Source of the DNA: Girardinichthys multiradiatus
Taxonomy: Eukaryota > Chordata > Actinopteri > Cyprinodontiformes > Goodeidae
Assembly (NCBI RefSeq): GCF_021462225.1
Contig: NC_061811.1
Location: 486,001-550,000, forward strand
Reading direction: 5' to 3'
DNA length: 64,000 nucleotides
Shown here: in pieces, positions 10,901-22,900 of the stretch
Layout: every line of letters starts with the position of its first letter
How positions within the stretch are numbered: the stretch's first letter is position 1
Translations under genes and position numbers: made by a program
The notes under the pieces: generated by a model
The model's database searches: none
Told to the model about the DNA's origin: nothing
Seen by the model: the letters and a program-made list of their open reading frames with translations, nothing else

Positions 10901-13900
10901 AGGTAGGGCCCCGCCAGGAAGGGGGCCAAATAAAACGACTAAGGGTTATTCCCCTGCGAGGGAATAGAATAAGCGCTATAAAAGTAAAAAGAACGGAGTA
11001 AATTGAGCTCATAAAATAACACCAAGTTAACTTAGAAAAATTACAAGGTACCTGAAACTAACTGTGTGACTGTGTTGTGTGTGTATGGAGGACTAAGCAT
11101 TTTAATAGAATCATAGCAGGATTCTGCTAGTCCTGTGTTTTCTTTTGCCCAGATTAAAACTACGTACTGGTGACTTTGGAGATTCAGGTCGGATTTCATT
11201 CCAGAAAATTAACACCGCTGCAAATTAGTCGCAGTAGAAGGCCGTGTTAATGTCCTCTCCTTAAAGTCTCATGCCAGTGACCTTTTATCTGGGACATTTA
11301 TACTACAATTAAACTAACATAAAACATAATGGAGAAGAAACAAAGTAAACTAATTGACTTAGAAGGGGAGGTCAAGTTTATGGAGAACTATGTAAAAGGA
11401 GCAGGTATGATCTGTCATAGATAAAAAATAAAAAACATGGGTTTTTGGGCAAATTAGATACAAAGGATGTCTTAAAATTACAAGGGGATCTAAAATTAGA
11501 AATAATGAAAACTAAAAAGAGAAAAATAACAAAGAACAATGGGGAAAGAACAGAGAAAAATCTCTGATTTAACAGAAATATGTACACGATGGCATAAAAA
11601 TACGGATTTTCAGGTAACTTAATTATCACTGAAATCCTAAAACTACACGGGGATCTTAAACTGGAGATTATGCATTCAAAAGATTCAAGAGACAATAAAA
11701 AACCTTGCCAGATTATAATTTCAAAGGGGACTTTTCAGTCCCTGAGTGCACACAGTTGATAAACAGATTAAAACAAAAAGTTTAATTAAAAAAACAACAA
11801 TAAGAGCAGCTTTTAACTGACATAGCCATAATACTGAGGCCTTAAGAAAAGCACAGAAAAAACTTTCAGCTTAACTGAAAACAAATAAAGGGGGCGGACC
11901 GCCACCCATCCCAGTTTAGAATACCAAGGTTGCCCCAAATTATAAAGACTAAGAGGTGGTTTTAGAGGACGTGGTAAAAGAAGTTAAAAGAGGAGGTGAC
12001 AATGTGGACAACATGGAAACTGTCCAACTGGACAACCCAGTGAACAATGACTAGAGTTGTTAAAGAAGTAATCTGAGAGTAAAATATTTTGTAGGCAAGC
12101 ATTAGTGAGAAACAGGTGCTTTAAAAATCATTCTATGGTGTTATACTACCAACAATATCATGATAAAATGCAAAAGATTCATTTTACAGGGAAATAATTC
12201 CATATTTGGTTCAGATTGTGTGCATTCTTGATTTTTCCTCTTTGAGAGAAGTTAAATTTCAGCTCTGTGAAACGACCTTGACAAAGAGATGCAGCTGCCT
12301 GAAAACAGAGATAAAACTTCTGCAAACAGCAGAAGCCTGTCTCTGCTGAAAGGTCTGATAAAGATTGTAACTCTACCCTGCATGTGTCGGGCTCAAGGTC
12401 CGCGGGCCAAAACCGGACCTCAGAAGTTTAGTGATTCTCTAGAAGTAGATCCTTTTAATATGGTGATTGTGTGCTTGAATGTTATTTTGTCAATCAATAA
12501 GCAGTTTTGTCTACATTCTGCCACAATCTGCCTTTTGAAAATGTTTTGAATCTTGTTCTTTATGTATAAAAAAAAAAAAAAAGAAAAGAAAAATTGGCTA
12601 AAGTCTGCAGACACAAAATGAACCTGGATTGAAGCTCTAACTACGTTTATTTAATCTGAGATCTTCTCCAAATGCAACAGTATATGTCAGTCTACATGAG
12701 ATACTAACAACTTCACCTACTGATATAATATAAAGATCTGAGTGAATATGTGAAACAAACAATGATGAAAGTTTTTCAACAGGTGATGCTCATCCAGGAG
12801 GAAGACAGTGTTCCTAGGAAATGCAGCTCATTCATTAACAATCAGTTTTTCTCCTATAGGTGGAAGTTTTGCTGACTAATCATAGGCTGGATCTATGAAA
12901 CATTATGTGCACAGACCAAATGACCAAGGTTCTGACTGACTTATGAACCTCACTGACCTGACAATGATAACATGACACCCAACAGATAACACCTTTAAGG
13001 TGGACCCCACTAAGACCACCTTATTGATTCTTGGTGAATAAAAAAAAAGAATTGAAGCGTTCAAAACAGACCTAGTGGAAACAAAAGGGGTTATGAGGAA
13101 ACAATGTGCATTTTAAGAATAATAGAAGTCAAATTATGTTCAAATGTTTGCAAATAAAATGACTCTGACAGAGAAATAAGTAAGTAGTGTGTGAATGGGA
13201 ATGACTGATTTCATTGTAATGCATCTTTGAGGGACCTTAAAAGCACTAATAAAGGTCTGATGTTCTGATGATCCCCTTGCTGCAAGTAACTCTGACTGTA
13301 TCGTTCTTACCTCTGTGTTGACTAAATAATACCTAACAGAAGTGTTCCCTCTGATTACCAGCTCCATTTTAGATATGATTAATCTATCTTTAGTAAATGG
13401 ATCAGAACCACAGGCTTTTAAGTTAGCTGTAATTAAACCTTTACTTAAGAAACCTTCACTTGGTGGAGATGATTTAATAAATTATAGACCTATATCCAAT
13501 CTTCCATTCTTATCTAAAATTATTGAGAAAATAGTTGCTAATCAAATGTGTGAACATTTATACAGCAATGACCTGTTTGAAGAGTTTCAGTCAGGTTTCA
13601 GAGCTCATCATAGCACTGAAACAGCTCTGCTGAAAGTCACTAATGATATTCTTATGGCCTCAGATAATGGACTTGTGTCTGTTCTGGTTCTGTTAGATCT
13701 CAGTGCTGCATTTGATCCAGTCGACCATAATATTCTCTTAGAAAGGCTGGAATATGCTGTAGGGATCAGGGGAACAGCACTAGGCTGGTTTAAATCTTAT
13801 CTGTCTGACAGATTCCAGTTTGTTCATGTAAATGATAAATCATCTTTAAACTCCAGGGTTAATTGTGGAGTACCACAGGGTTCAGTACTTGGTCCAATTC

Positions 13901-16900
13901 TCTTTACTATATATATGCTTCCAATAGGTCAAATTATCAGGCAGCATAGGATACATTTTCACTGTTACGCTGATGATACTCAGCTTTACTTATCCATAAA
14001 TCCTGATGAGCCCAACCAGTTAGATAGACTACAAGCATGTCTTGAAGATATAAAAACTTGGATGACTTTAAATTTTCTGCTTCTAAATTCAGACAAGACA
14101 GAAGTTGTCGTCTTTGGACCGGAGTCTTTAAAAAAGAAACTGCTTAGTCAATCACTTAACCTGGATGGCATTAAATTGACCTCCGGTAATAAAGTAAAAA
14201 ACCTTGGTGTTATTTTTGACCAGGACATGTCATTTAAATCCCATATTAAACAGGTTTCTAGGATTTCCTTCTTTCGTCTCCAGAACATTGCCAAAATTAG
14301 AAATATCCTGTCCAGGAGTGACGCTGAAAAACTAGTTCCTGCATTTGTTACTTCAAGGCTGGACTATTGTAATTCTTTACTATCAGGAACATTTACTTTT
14401 CCTTCCCATAGAAAGTACTCCTGGATCAGTGCTTCTTTGTTCTCTTTGTGTCTCTGCTCTGTTCTCTCAAACCCCCAGTGGGTCGTGGCAGATGGCCGCT
14501 CACACGGAGCCTGGTTCTGGTTCTGCTGGAGGTTTCTTCCTGTTAAAAGGGAGTTTGTCCTCTCCACTGTCGCTACATGCATGCTCAGTATGAGGGATTG
14601 CTGCAAAGTCAACACCAGTGACTGTCCACTGTCTATACATTGAATTGAATTGAATTGAATTGAATTGAATTGAATACTTCAATAGGAGTAGGAGAGCAGC
14701 AAAGTTGAAGTTAGTCTCTCCAGGTGTTGCAGAGATATCTTTATATTCTGTTTGGGTCTAATTTTTCAGTCCTTTCAGTTTTCTCCACTCTCTATTATGA
14801 TATTCCAACTGTAACATCACAGTATTTGCTGCTGAACAGCTAAATAAGGTCATGGACGTCCGACCGATCAATGTTGTGTATCATATTTATTTCGTAGTAA
14901 AATCTCAAATATGCCGACGCTGCAAGAAGATAGGTTCTGTTTAGTTGTTGGCTGTATTAACCCACACAATTCATCACACCATCCTCCAGCACCAGAACCT
15001 CTTCAAAGTGTCTGGTTGAGTTTAATTTTTCGTGGAAATGTTACCACATCAGTGGAGAAATTTCTCTTCGTCTGCATGAAGCTCCTCAAGGACGAGTTCT
15101 TCATGTTTGATGTGTTTTAATATTATTATTACATAAACACTTTAGCATTGTTTTGCTGTGTTTCTCTTGCTTCTGCACCGCCAGATAACTGTTTTCAAAC
15201 TACAAAAATGGCAGAACAGGTTAAAGTTCAGTGCCCTTTGTCCTGGAGGGGGGCGCGGTGCGAAGCGCCTCAGCAGCATTTAAAGAGACGGCACCAAAAC
15301 GAGTTGCTCTCAGACGCTCCTCAGAACAGGTAAAAGAGGAGCCTGAGGAGCTACAAGAACAAGGAGTTCAGACCAAAAAGCTGCAGTTCCACTTTATTTA
15401 GACCACAGCTGGATGATTTAAGGGGGAAAGGAAGGATTTAAAAGCATCATATGTCCCTTTTAAAATGGTGTGAAATAAAGGAGCAATTAAAGGAGCACAA
15501 GCCCAAGGAAAGAAATCTGTTGAAAATTGAAATGAATCTAGATTTAATAGAGTTTCTCTTCTGTCTCTGGTGATGTCCAGGAGGTGGCTAGTTAAAAGCC
15601 CACAGCTTGTCCAGCCCTCCGTGTCCATGACCCTATAGACCAGGACTCCCTCTGTCTGATCTCAGTTCTTTTTAGAAAGAAGCAGTTCTGTGTCTTCTTT
15701 AACCTTCAGTGTTCTTCTCAGGTTCACCTGGCACCTCCTCTTTTATTGGCTGTATCATTGTTCTCTGCAGACAAACAGGAAGCTCTTGGTCCCTGCCATA
15801 TAACTGCAATTACTGTCAGTCTAGAGAGCTTATGCATATTAAAAATGTTCACCACAAATATGATGAAAGATGTGTGTTTAAAATATATTAGCTGAAAATT
15901 GATCTGGGTCCAGAGCTTCATTTTCTCAATTTATCTCTCTTTTTAGCTCCAAACCAGCCAACCAAAATACTGAGGGGGGATTCACAAACCAACAGTATCT
16001 GCTCAGTTTTTTGCATGTTTTGCAGATGCTGTTTGCTTTATTTCTGCCAGAGATCTACAATGCAGATAGACCTAAAAAAGCAAATGCAAACATGCCCTAC
16101 AAGCCCCGCAGGTCCAATTTATGGCAAGTCACTGTCACCCTCTCTTCAGACACAAACAGCCAATGCAGAAATGATCAAAGAGAAAAATATGTCCTCACAG
16201 AGAGCATCAAGTCCTGAGAAAAACACCTCAAAACATTATGACCAACATCTGACTGCATCAGAGAGGAATCAAAAGCCGTTCACAACAAAATGCAGTGAAT
16301 GAACAAAAGAGAAAAATAAATCAAATCAATATCTGGTGTGACCACCCTTTCTTTCAAAACACCATCAGTTCTTCTAGGTAGATTTGCACCCAGTTTTTGA
16401 AGGAACTCGGCTGGTAGGTTGTTCCAAACATCTTGGAGATCAAACCACAGATCTTCTGTGGATGGAGGCTTCCTCACATCCTTCTGTCTCTTCATCTAAT
16501 CCCAGACACACTCCATGACTTTATTTTTTTTTTCTTCCTTTCTTTCTTTCTGATCTCGGTGGAGGTGGACGCTTTTTCTCTGTCTCCCGCACCCTCCCAT
16601 ATCTGCCCTGCTTCAGCTCTGTGTCTTGTCTACTTTTTGGAGCCTCTTTCCAAATTCTGAGTTATGGATTTGGTCAGCTGGTCTCTCAATGCAATTGATC
16701 AAATTTTCTCAAGGAGAAGACGGTGAAGGACAGCCCAACTTGTCCGGGCTGGACATTTTTCTCTGGATACACGATGGACTCCTGGCAGAAGTGGAGGATT
16801 GTGTGTTTGTCGATAATGTCAGTCGAGGATGTGGAAGATGTGTATATAATTGGATGTTTGATATCAGGATTTCTGCTTTTTGGAGTGAGCGGTTACCTGG

Positions 16901-19900
16901 CATATCGAGAAATTTGGAGAATGTCAGCAGCTGTTCTGGCCATTGTGAAACTGCTTGGCATGTATGATGGGATCTTCAGAGCGATCAACACTCAGACTGA
17001 GATGTTACGTGAGCTGAATCGCAGACTGGATGCGATCCTTAGGATCGCAGGCAGGTTGCGGTTCCTGGACTCAGGAGTGAAATGGGATAAATCTTGGAGA
17101 AAGTTGTTCGCTCGGATCTGGCAGAAAGACCAGGAATTTGGCTGTTTGGATTTGCCTTTGAGAAGAACCAGCGAGACTCTCAAGGCTGACGGAAAATTAA
17201 GAGTCAGCCTAACCCAAATAATTATTGTTTTTCTGAATCTGGCTCCCCTGCACGGCCTTGATGGCTGGTTATCTTCAACTTCTCCTGGAAGTTATGTAAC
17301 CATGACGCTCTGCTCCCTCTGCCCCCTCCCTTCACTGAGGACATCTGTGGACCTGCTCAGAACTTTGTGGCCGGTTGATGTACATTCCAACGAACCATCA
17401 AGGACAATGGCCTCTGTGACAGTGCTTCATGGACTTACTTGCACACACACACTTACACACACACACATGCTCAAGATAAACATATGCACCCCTCACACCA
17501 CCTTCACCGTTCCCAGCATGATGTTGTTTTGTCAACTTGTTGCTTCTTTGTTCTGAGGTTTTTTACAATCTCAAACTGTATCCTGCTAAGGATAAAGTGT
17601 GAAATATGATTTTTTTCCTCTACTTACCTAATGTGGTCTCTTTTCTCATCTAGCAAGGGCAGCGCCTGTGAGTGGGCAGCAAAGTCTCTGTGACCCGTCC
17701 TCCCTTGTCTTGTGTCATGATGTATGTTTGGATGGGTTGTACTGGACTCCCCCTCGGGGATCAATAAAGTATCTTTGAATTGAATTGAATTGAATTGAAT
17801 TGAATTGAATGATGTTGAGATCAGGGCTCGGTGGGGCCAGACCATCACTTCCAGTAAGTCTTGTTCTTTATGCTGAAGATAGTTATTACTGACTCTGGCT
17901 GTTTGTTTGGGTTTGTTCACTTACTGTACTGTACTGTATGTGTGTGTATAATCCTGCATGGGGATGTATAGCGGGTTACACGATCTTCCAGTCTTGGTCC
18001 TTAGGCAACACCCTTAACACCTATCCCATAAGATGAGAGCGAATAAATGGAGAAGCATGCCAGCTTAGATGTTGTGGAGGAACCAGAGCACTTTGATGAG
18101 AAATGGGTTACTATTACAAGGCACTGCTGGAATGCTTCTAGTCCAGTAACCCTAGGCAAAGGGGCCATATGAAACGACTTCGATACCCACAGTTTAAGCA
18201 AACACCAAAACATCTAGTAACTGTGTTCCAACATCCACAAACGGAAGTTGCTTTCACAACTGAACCATAAGGAGGTAAAACACATGCAACAATGCAACAG
18301 CAAGGGGAAACCATGAAGAGGGTGGAATCAGCAGCAATTGCAGTCTGTACTGCAACCATAACAGAAATCAACAAACTGATACTCAGTACAGAAACAATGA
18401 CATTTGGAAAAAGTAAGGGTGGCCCCATTGGACAACCTCCACCATGGAGGAAGAGGTTGGAAGCAGAAATCAAGGCAACATGGAAAGAACTAAGCCAGTT
18501 GTCAGAACTCTGGAAGGGTGCGACATGACTGGGCATACCCAAGAAATACAAAGGGAGTTCAGCAAGTTTGGCACATGGGCATATAGACAGTGGATTGGAG
18601 ATATTTATGATCTTTAACATTTACTCTAGTAGTCTAGCTTTGCTACCAATTGTTGGACCACTTGTTTGCTGAATATTGGACCATTTGCATGTTGCTGGAC
18701 GCCACCAGGCCTCCTGGCGTTTTCAGCCATTTTGTATCCAGGACAGTCCGTGCCTACAGGTCCCGTTGGCCCCGTGGCTGATAAGACAGGGGCGTCGCAG
18801 CCCTGAGGCCACTGTCAACTATATAACAGAGGATGAGACGACCCACCACTTGCCTTCAGCTGGAGACCGTGACACGGTTACCAACATCTGAAGCATCACC
18901 TGGAGAAGAGTCCTGAGTGGATCTCATTTATTCTCTCTCGTTGGCCAACGAACAATTCATAAAAGAGGTTTCTGGAATAAGAAAGCCAGAAATTTCATTT
19001 TGCTGATCGAAGACGTGAGCTTAACACGTAACTAAAAAAACACGGAGTTTCAAGGAGACGAATCGCCACCGTGTTTTGTTCTAGTCGACTTTGATGGTCA
19101 GATCATATTTTCCCTTTTGCCAAGGAGGCCAGAGGACGAAGATTGACCGCTTTTCCAACACCTGAGAGCAAGCGCAGGTGTGCTGTGAGACTGGACTGTT
19201 AAAATAACCTCATGGTGAAATTCACCATTTTCTTTGTCTTCAACCTTACTGCTTGCTAGCTTGCCATCAAAAGTTTTATAACACTTTGTCTGCTCACCCC
19301 GCCCAGCGTTGGGGGATGTTTTATGACTGAGTATAACTGAGTTACAGTTGGAGCTGCGACCCTCCTCCACTCACCACTACATCCCTTTGTCATATTATCA
19401 TTTTTGCCATAACTGGTTTGATTCCATACACACCCACTGCTGTTTTGCTTTATTGTTGTTTAGTTAGATATTTTACCCCTTTTGTGTAGAACTTTGCATG
19501 TTTGAGTTGGTGAAGATTATTAAATCAGAAGAGCGGATTGTATCAGGCTGTGATTTAATAAATATTCACGTAGATGGTAACAGAAGGCGTTCTGTGTTTA
19601 TTTTGGGCAAGAGTGATTCTTCAGTCAAGATAAGGTTAAAAGTTCCACACGTTTCGGCAGAAACGGTCGATTAAACAGCGACATCTCTGGTAATAGTTAT
19701 TAATTATTACGGAGTATTTAACGGTTGTAATTATCAAAGGCGTTGAGCCACAATTACAACACCAGAAACATCTCTGGTTTCAATTCATAAATGAGGATTT
19801 TGGTTAAGAAATTAATTTAGTCAAATTATGATTTTTAATAATAATTATTGATAAATATTAATTAATCAATAATCATAATTCCAACACAATGTTCTCCACA

Positions 19901-22900
19901 AACACCACGAACTAGACAGCACAAGAAGACAGCAAGAGGGGAGCAACACTTATGGAAAAGTAAATGTCAAATACCTGCTCATGACCTCCTAATACACATT
20001 TACACATTTTCTGTGCAGAGAAGCTTTGTAAATCTGCCACTTGTTGATCATATAACTTCAACATGAGAAGTTCATGCATAAACAAATTAAATGAAGCTGT
20101 GATGAAGTTTCTGTTTGTGCTTCTTCCAGGTGTCCTGCTGTTAGTCGGGGATGTATCAATGAGGACTGAATGAGCTTTAGACAGAAGTATTCTGGGGTGC
20201 ATACAGTCTTAGTGATCTGTTACTCAGTGAGTTGATCATGTTAAGTCTTGTCTAAGTCTAAAAGGTTTGCACAGATTTTCAGTACTTTGTAAATCTGATG
20301 CTGCATTATTTGCACTGACTTTTCCATGCTGCTTTTGAAGGCATCGGAGCCCGGTGCCGGATTGTAGACCGGCTCTTCCTGAGGATCCATGACAGACACC
20401 TCGCTGACAGTGCAGTCTCTGGTGTGCATGATGAACCTGCACATCTGGGGGACTTCGATCTCTACCTGCAGACATGTGACGAGTCAGCAAGGGACCTCAG
20501 ATAAGAGCTGTTATCAGTGAAACTGTTGTGTACCTCACAAGTGACTTTAGGACCGTTTTTGGCAGAGCCCCCCGCATTATTTAGGCTCTCTGTGCTGTAC
20601 TGGTACACATACTTCCTTTGGACCTTGAATCTTGAAGCCACTGCAATGAGATAATAGTATTTGCATCTTTAGATTGAACACATCATTTCAGTCAAACCCT
20701 GATGAGATTCTTATTTATCCTCCAGTGCATCTTTATGCTTGCATCATAAGTTGACAGACACATTTCCCTGCCATCATGGGACTACCCACGTTTCAACCTC
20801 TCTGTGGCAGAAACTATGCAGCTCCATGAGGTCTAGGTGCTATCTCCAACAAACATGCCATGGGTTCAGAGAGTAGCATTTATCCATCAGCAGATCAATG
20901 TTTCTGTTTGCATTGAATGAACCCCCGACCCTGACCCCCACAGAGACACAATAAATCCAGATTTCTGCTGCAACCTCCAAATTATCAGTGTTTGTGGTTG
21001 GAAACTTACTCTGGCATGAAGCAGCTTCCTCCACATCCTCTGGGAAAATAAAAAACGAAATTAAAATGAAGAAGCTGCAATAACAAACAGTTCAGTTCTA
21101 TACACACTAATGCATCTGCAACATGTGTGCATTTTCTGTTTTCATTGGTTCTGCAGAGGCACCAGAGTCCAACGCTGCAGCAGGCTGAACTACATGTTAG
21201 ATATGTATAAAACACATGTTTGGGATCAGGAAAGTCAGGAATAGTTTAATATCTAACAGATATGTAGACATTATTTTAGAAGATGCTTCTGTCTGAAGGT
21301 CCAACATGCAGCACATCATCTTCCTTCTGACTTGATGTTAGATCAACATAGGTAGAAGAAGCTGCTGAGTGACTCAGAAAATGCTGAGTCACTGGTTGCT
21401 ATAGTGATTCCCGCCTGTAATGACGAGCTGTTCATTAGCCAGCCATCAAAACCAAGCTGGTAGATAGAGTGGAATGGCAGTTTTTATTCACAGACCTACA
21501 AACGTTTGGATTTGGCCCTAAGGTTATTTCATGGATTCAACTCCTATAGTCTGCTCGCCAAGCTTGTGTTAAAACAAATAATGAAATCTCCACACATTTC
21601 TCTCTCACCCTACTTTTCTCTCTTGCTGTAGAACCTCTGTCTATATCTCTAAAATATTCCAAATCATCTGTAGTTATTCAAAGAGGAGGCATTAAACACA
21701 AAGCAGAATTATATGCCGACGATTTACTGTTGTATGGCCAAGATCCAGTGAACTGTGCTGACAGAATAATAGACTTGCTAAAAACTTTGGTATGTTTTCA
21801 GGATACAAACTTAATATTGAAAAGGTTTTCCAGTTAATAAGTCAGCCAAATTTATTTTCCCAGGCACACTTCCTTTTCATCCAGCATCCACCACATTTAG
21901 GTACTTCAGCTGGTAAGGGCTGGTGGAGGGACACACTTCTTAGAGACCCGTTCAGTTTAAGGTGGTATTTAGGATTCATTATGCCAGAGCTAAGCGAACA
22001 AAGTCGTTTCCTGACATGAACGACAGCTGTGTGAGATGATCCCTCTCCCCGGCAGTTCACACACATACTATTTTTTCCTGCTCTATGCTCACATCTTTCT
22101 GGTTGTCTGTTTTCAATCCTCTCTCCAAGGTTTTTGATGTGCTTCTCCTTCCATGTCCCCCTCCGCTGATGGAAACAGGCTTATTAGACACCAAGCTGAT
22201 TTGCTGCCCTCATGGCTAAATGATGTACACTACTAGGTGGAAAAGTCCAGATCCACCAATCACAACATCATGGTTAAACGACTTCGTGTCTCCTATGGGT
22301 TGGGAAAAGGTTAAACACGTTAAGAGGATCGGTTAAATCATTTTAGAAAATTTCGGATCCCTTTCTTTCTGATCCCTTATAATAACTCCTTTCCCAAGAT
22401 AGACCTAATTGATTGACTCCCCCCATTTATTTATTTGTTCAGATTATTGTTATTCTGTTTATTCAGTTCAGGTTTTGGCAGGCAGGCAGGCAGGCGGGCA
22501 GGTGGGTAGTTTGTTTGTATTTGCTCTGATTCAACGTCTGATCAATGGTTGACTCTGACTGCGGGGAACCAAAAAAAAAGGCAGACTCATGGATTTGACT
22601 GTTTTTGTACGTGATGGAACATCTCTGGATGTTTGCTCTAAAAAGACGTTTAAGCAAAAATAAATAATTTAAAGGCAGCTGTTATAAGATGCAGTAACAG
22701 TGATCATTGACAGTGAAACACACCATGACGAGCAATAAGTTACAGCCCAGTCCATCCCAGTACTAGTCCACTGCCTCCCAGTTGGAGATCAGGTAAATCA
22801 ACATGTCTTTGCTGCAGTTATTATCTGTTCCTAAATCAGACTGCTCCGACCCGGTCCGATCTGTGCAGTTAACACAATAAGCAAAACGAAGAGGACGGAC

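Larger units (their letters stand above)
10243..13338 (+). mobile_element. endogenous retrovirus (ERV copy 2), degraded, inserted in the L2 LINE
   Basis: About 3.1 kb between 5-bp target duplications. It has a 5' LTR at 10243-10535 and a tRNA-Tyr-like primer site at 10541. A degraded gag trace near 11945-12050 consists of an RG-rich stretch and a CQCGQHGN knuckle remnant preceded by stops. Only the last ~65 bp of the 3' LTR remain (13274-13338). No pol or env reading frame is recognisable, so most of the coding region is deleted. The interior from 10559 to 11900 is AT-rich and full of stops. 12245-12550 has a short open frame (12289-12549) that I do not recognise. Confidence 0.85.
9600..14680 (+). 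mobile_element. L2-type LINE, interrupted by an endogenous retrovirus and internally deleted
   Basis: The left part (9600-10242) encodes the end of the endonuclease/linker region of ORF2 ([15 protein letters not shown], then [20 protein letters not shown]). The right part (13339-14389) encodes the reverse transcriptase. Both join exactly once the retrovirus at 10243-13338 is left out. At 14390 the reading frame passes straight into 3' UTR sequence, so about 1 kb of ORF2 end and 3' UTR has been lost relative to the copy at 30063-31723. The element ends in (TTGAA)n at 14641-14676. It sits in apob intron 4, opposite to the gene. Confidence 0.85.
16263..17915 (-). mobile_element. Tc1/mariner-like transposase relic, split by a later insertion
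   Basis: On the minus strand, 16280-16495 encodes [20 protein letters not shown] and [19 protein letters not shown], the C-terminal end of a transposase of this class. 17810-17915 encodes [20 protein letters not shown], a part that belongs directly upstream. The two parts are separated by a 1.3-kb retroposon (16511-17808), and ATGA appears on both sides of it as a possible target duplication. No terminal repeats remain. Confidence 0.6.
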
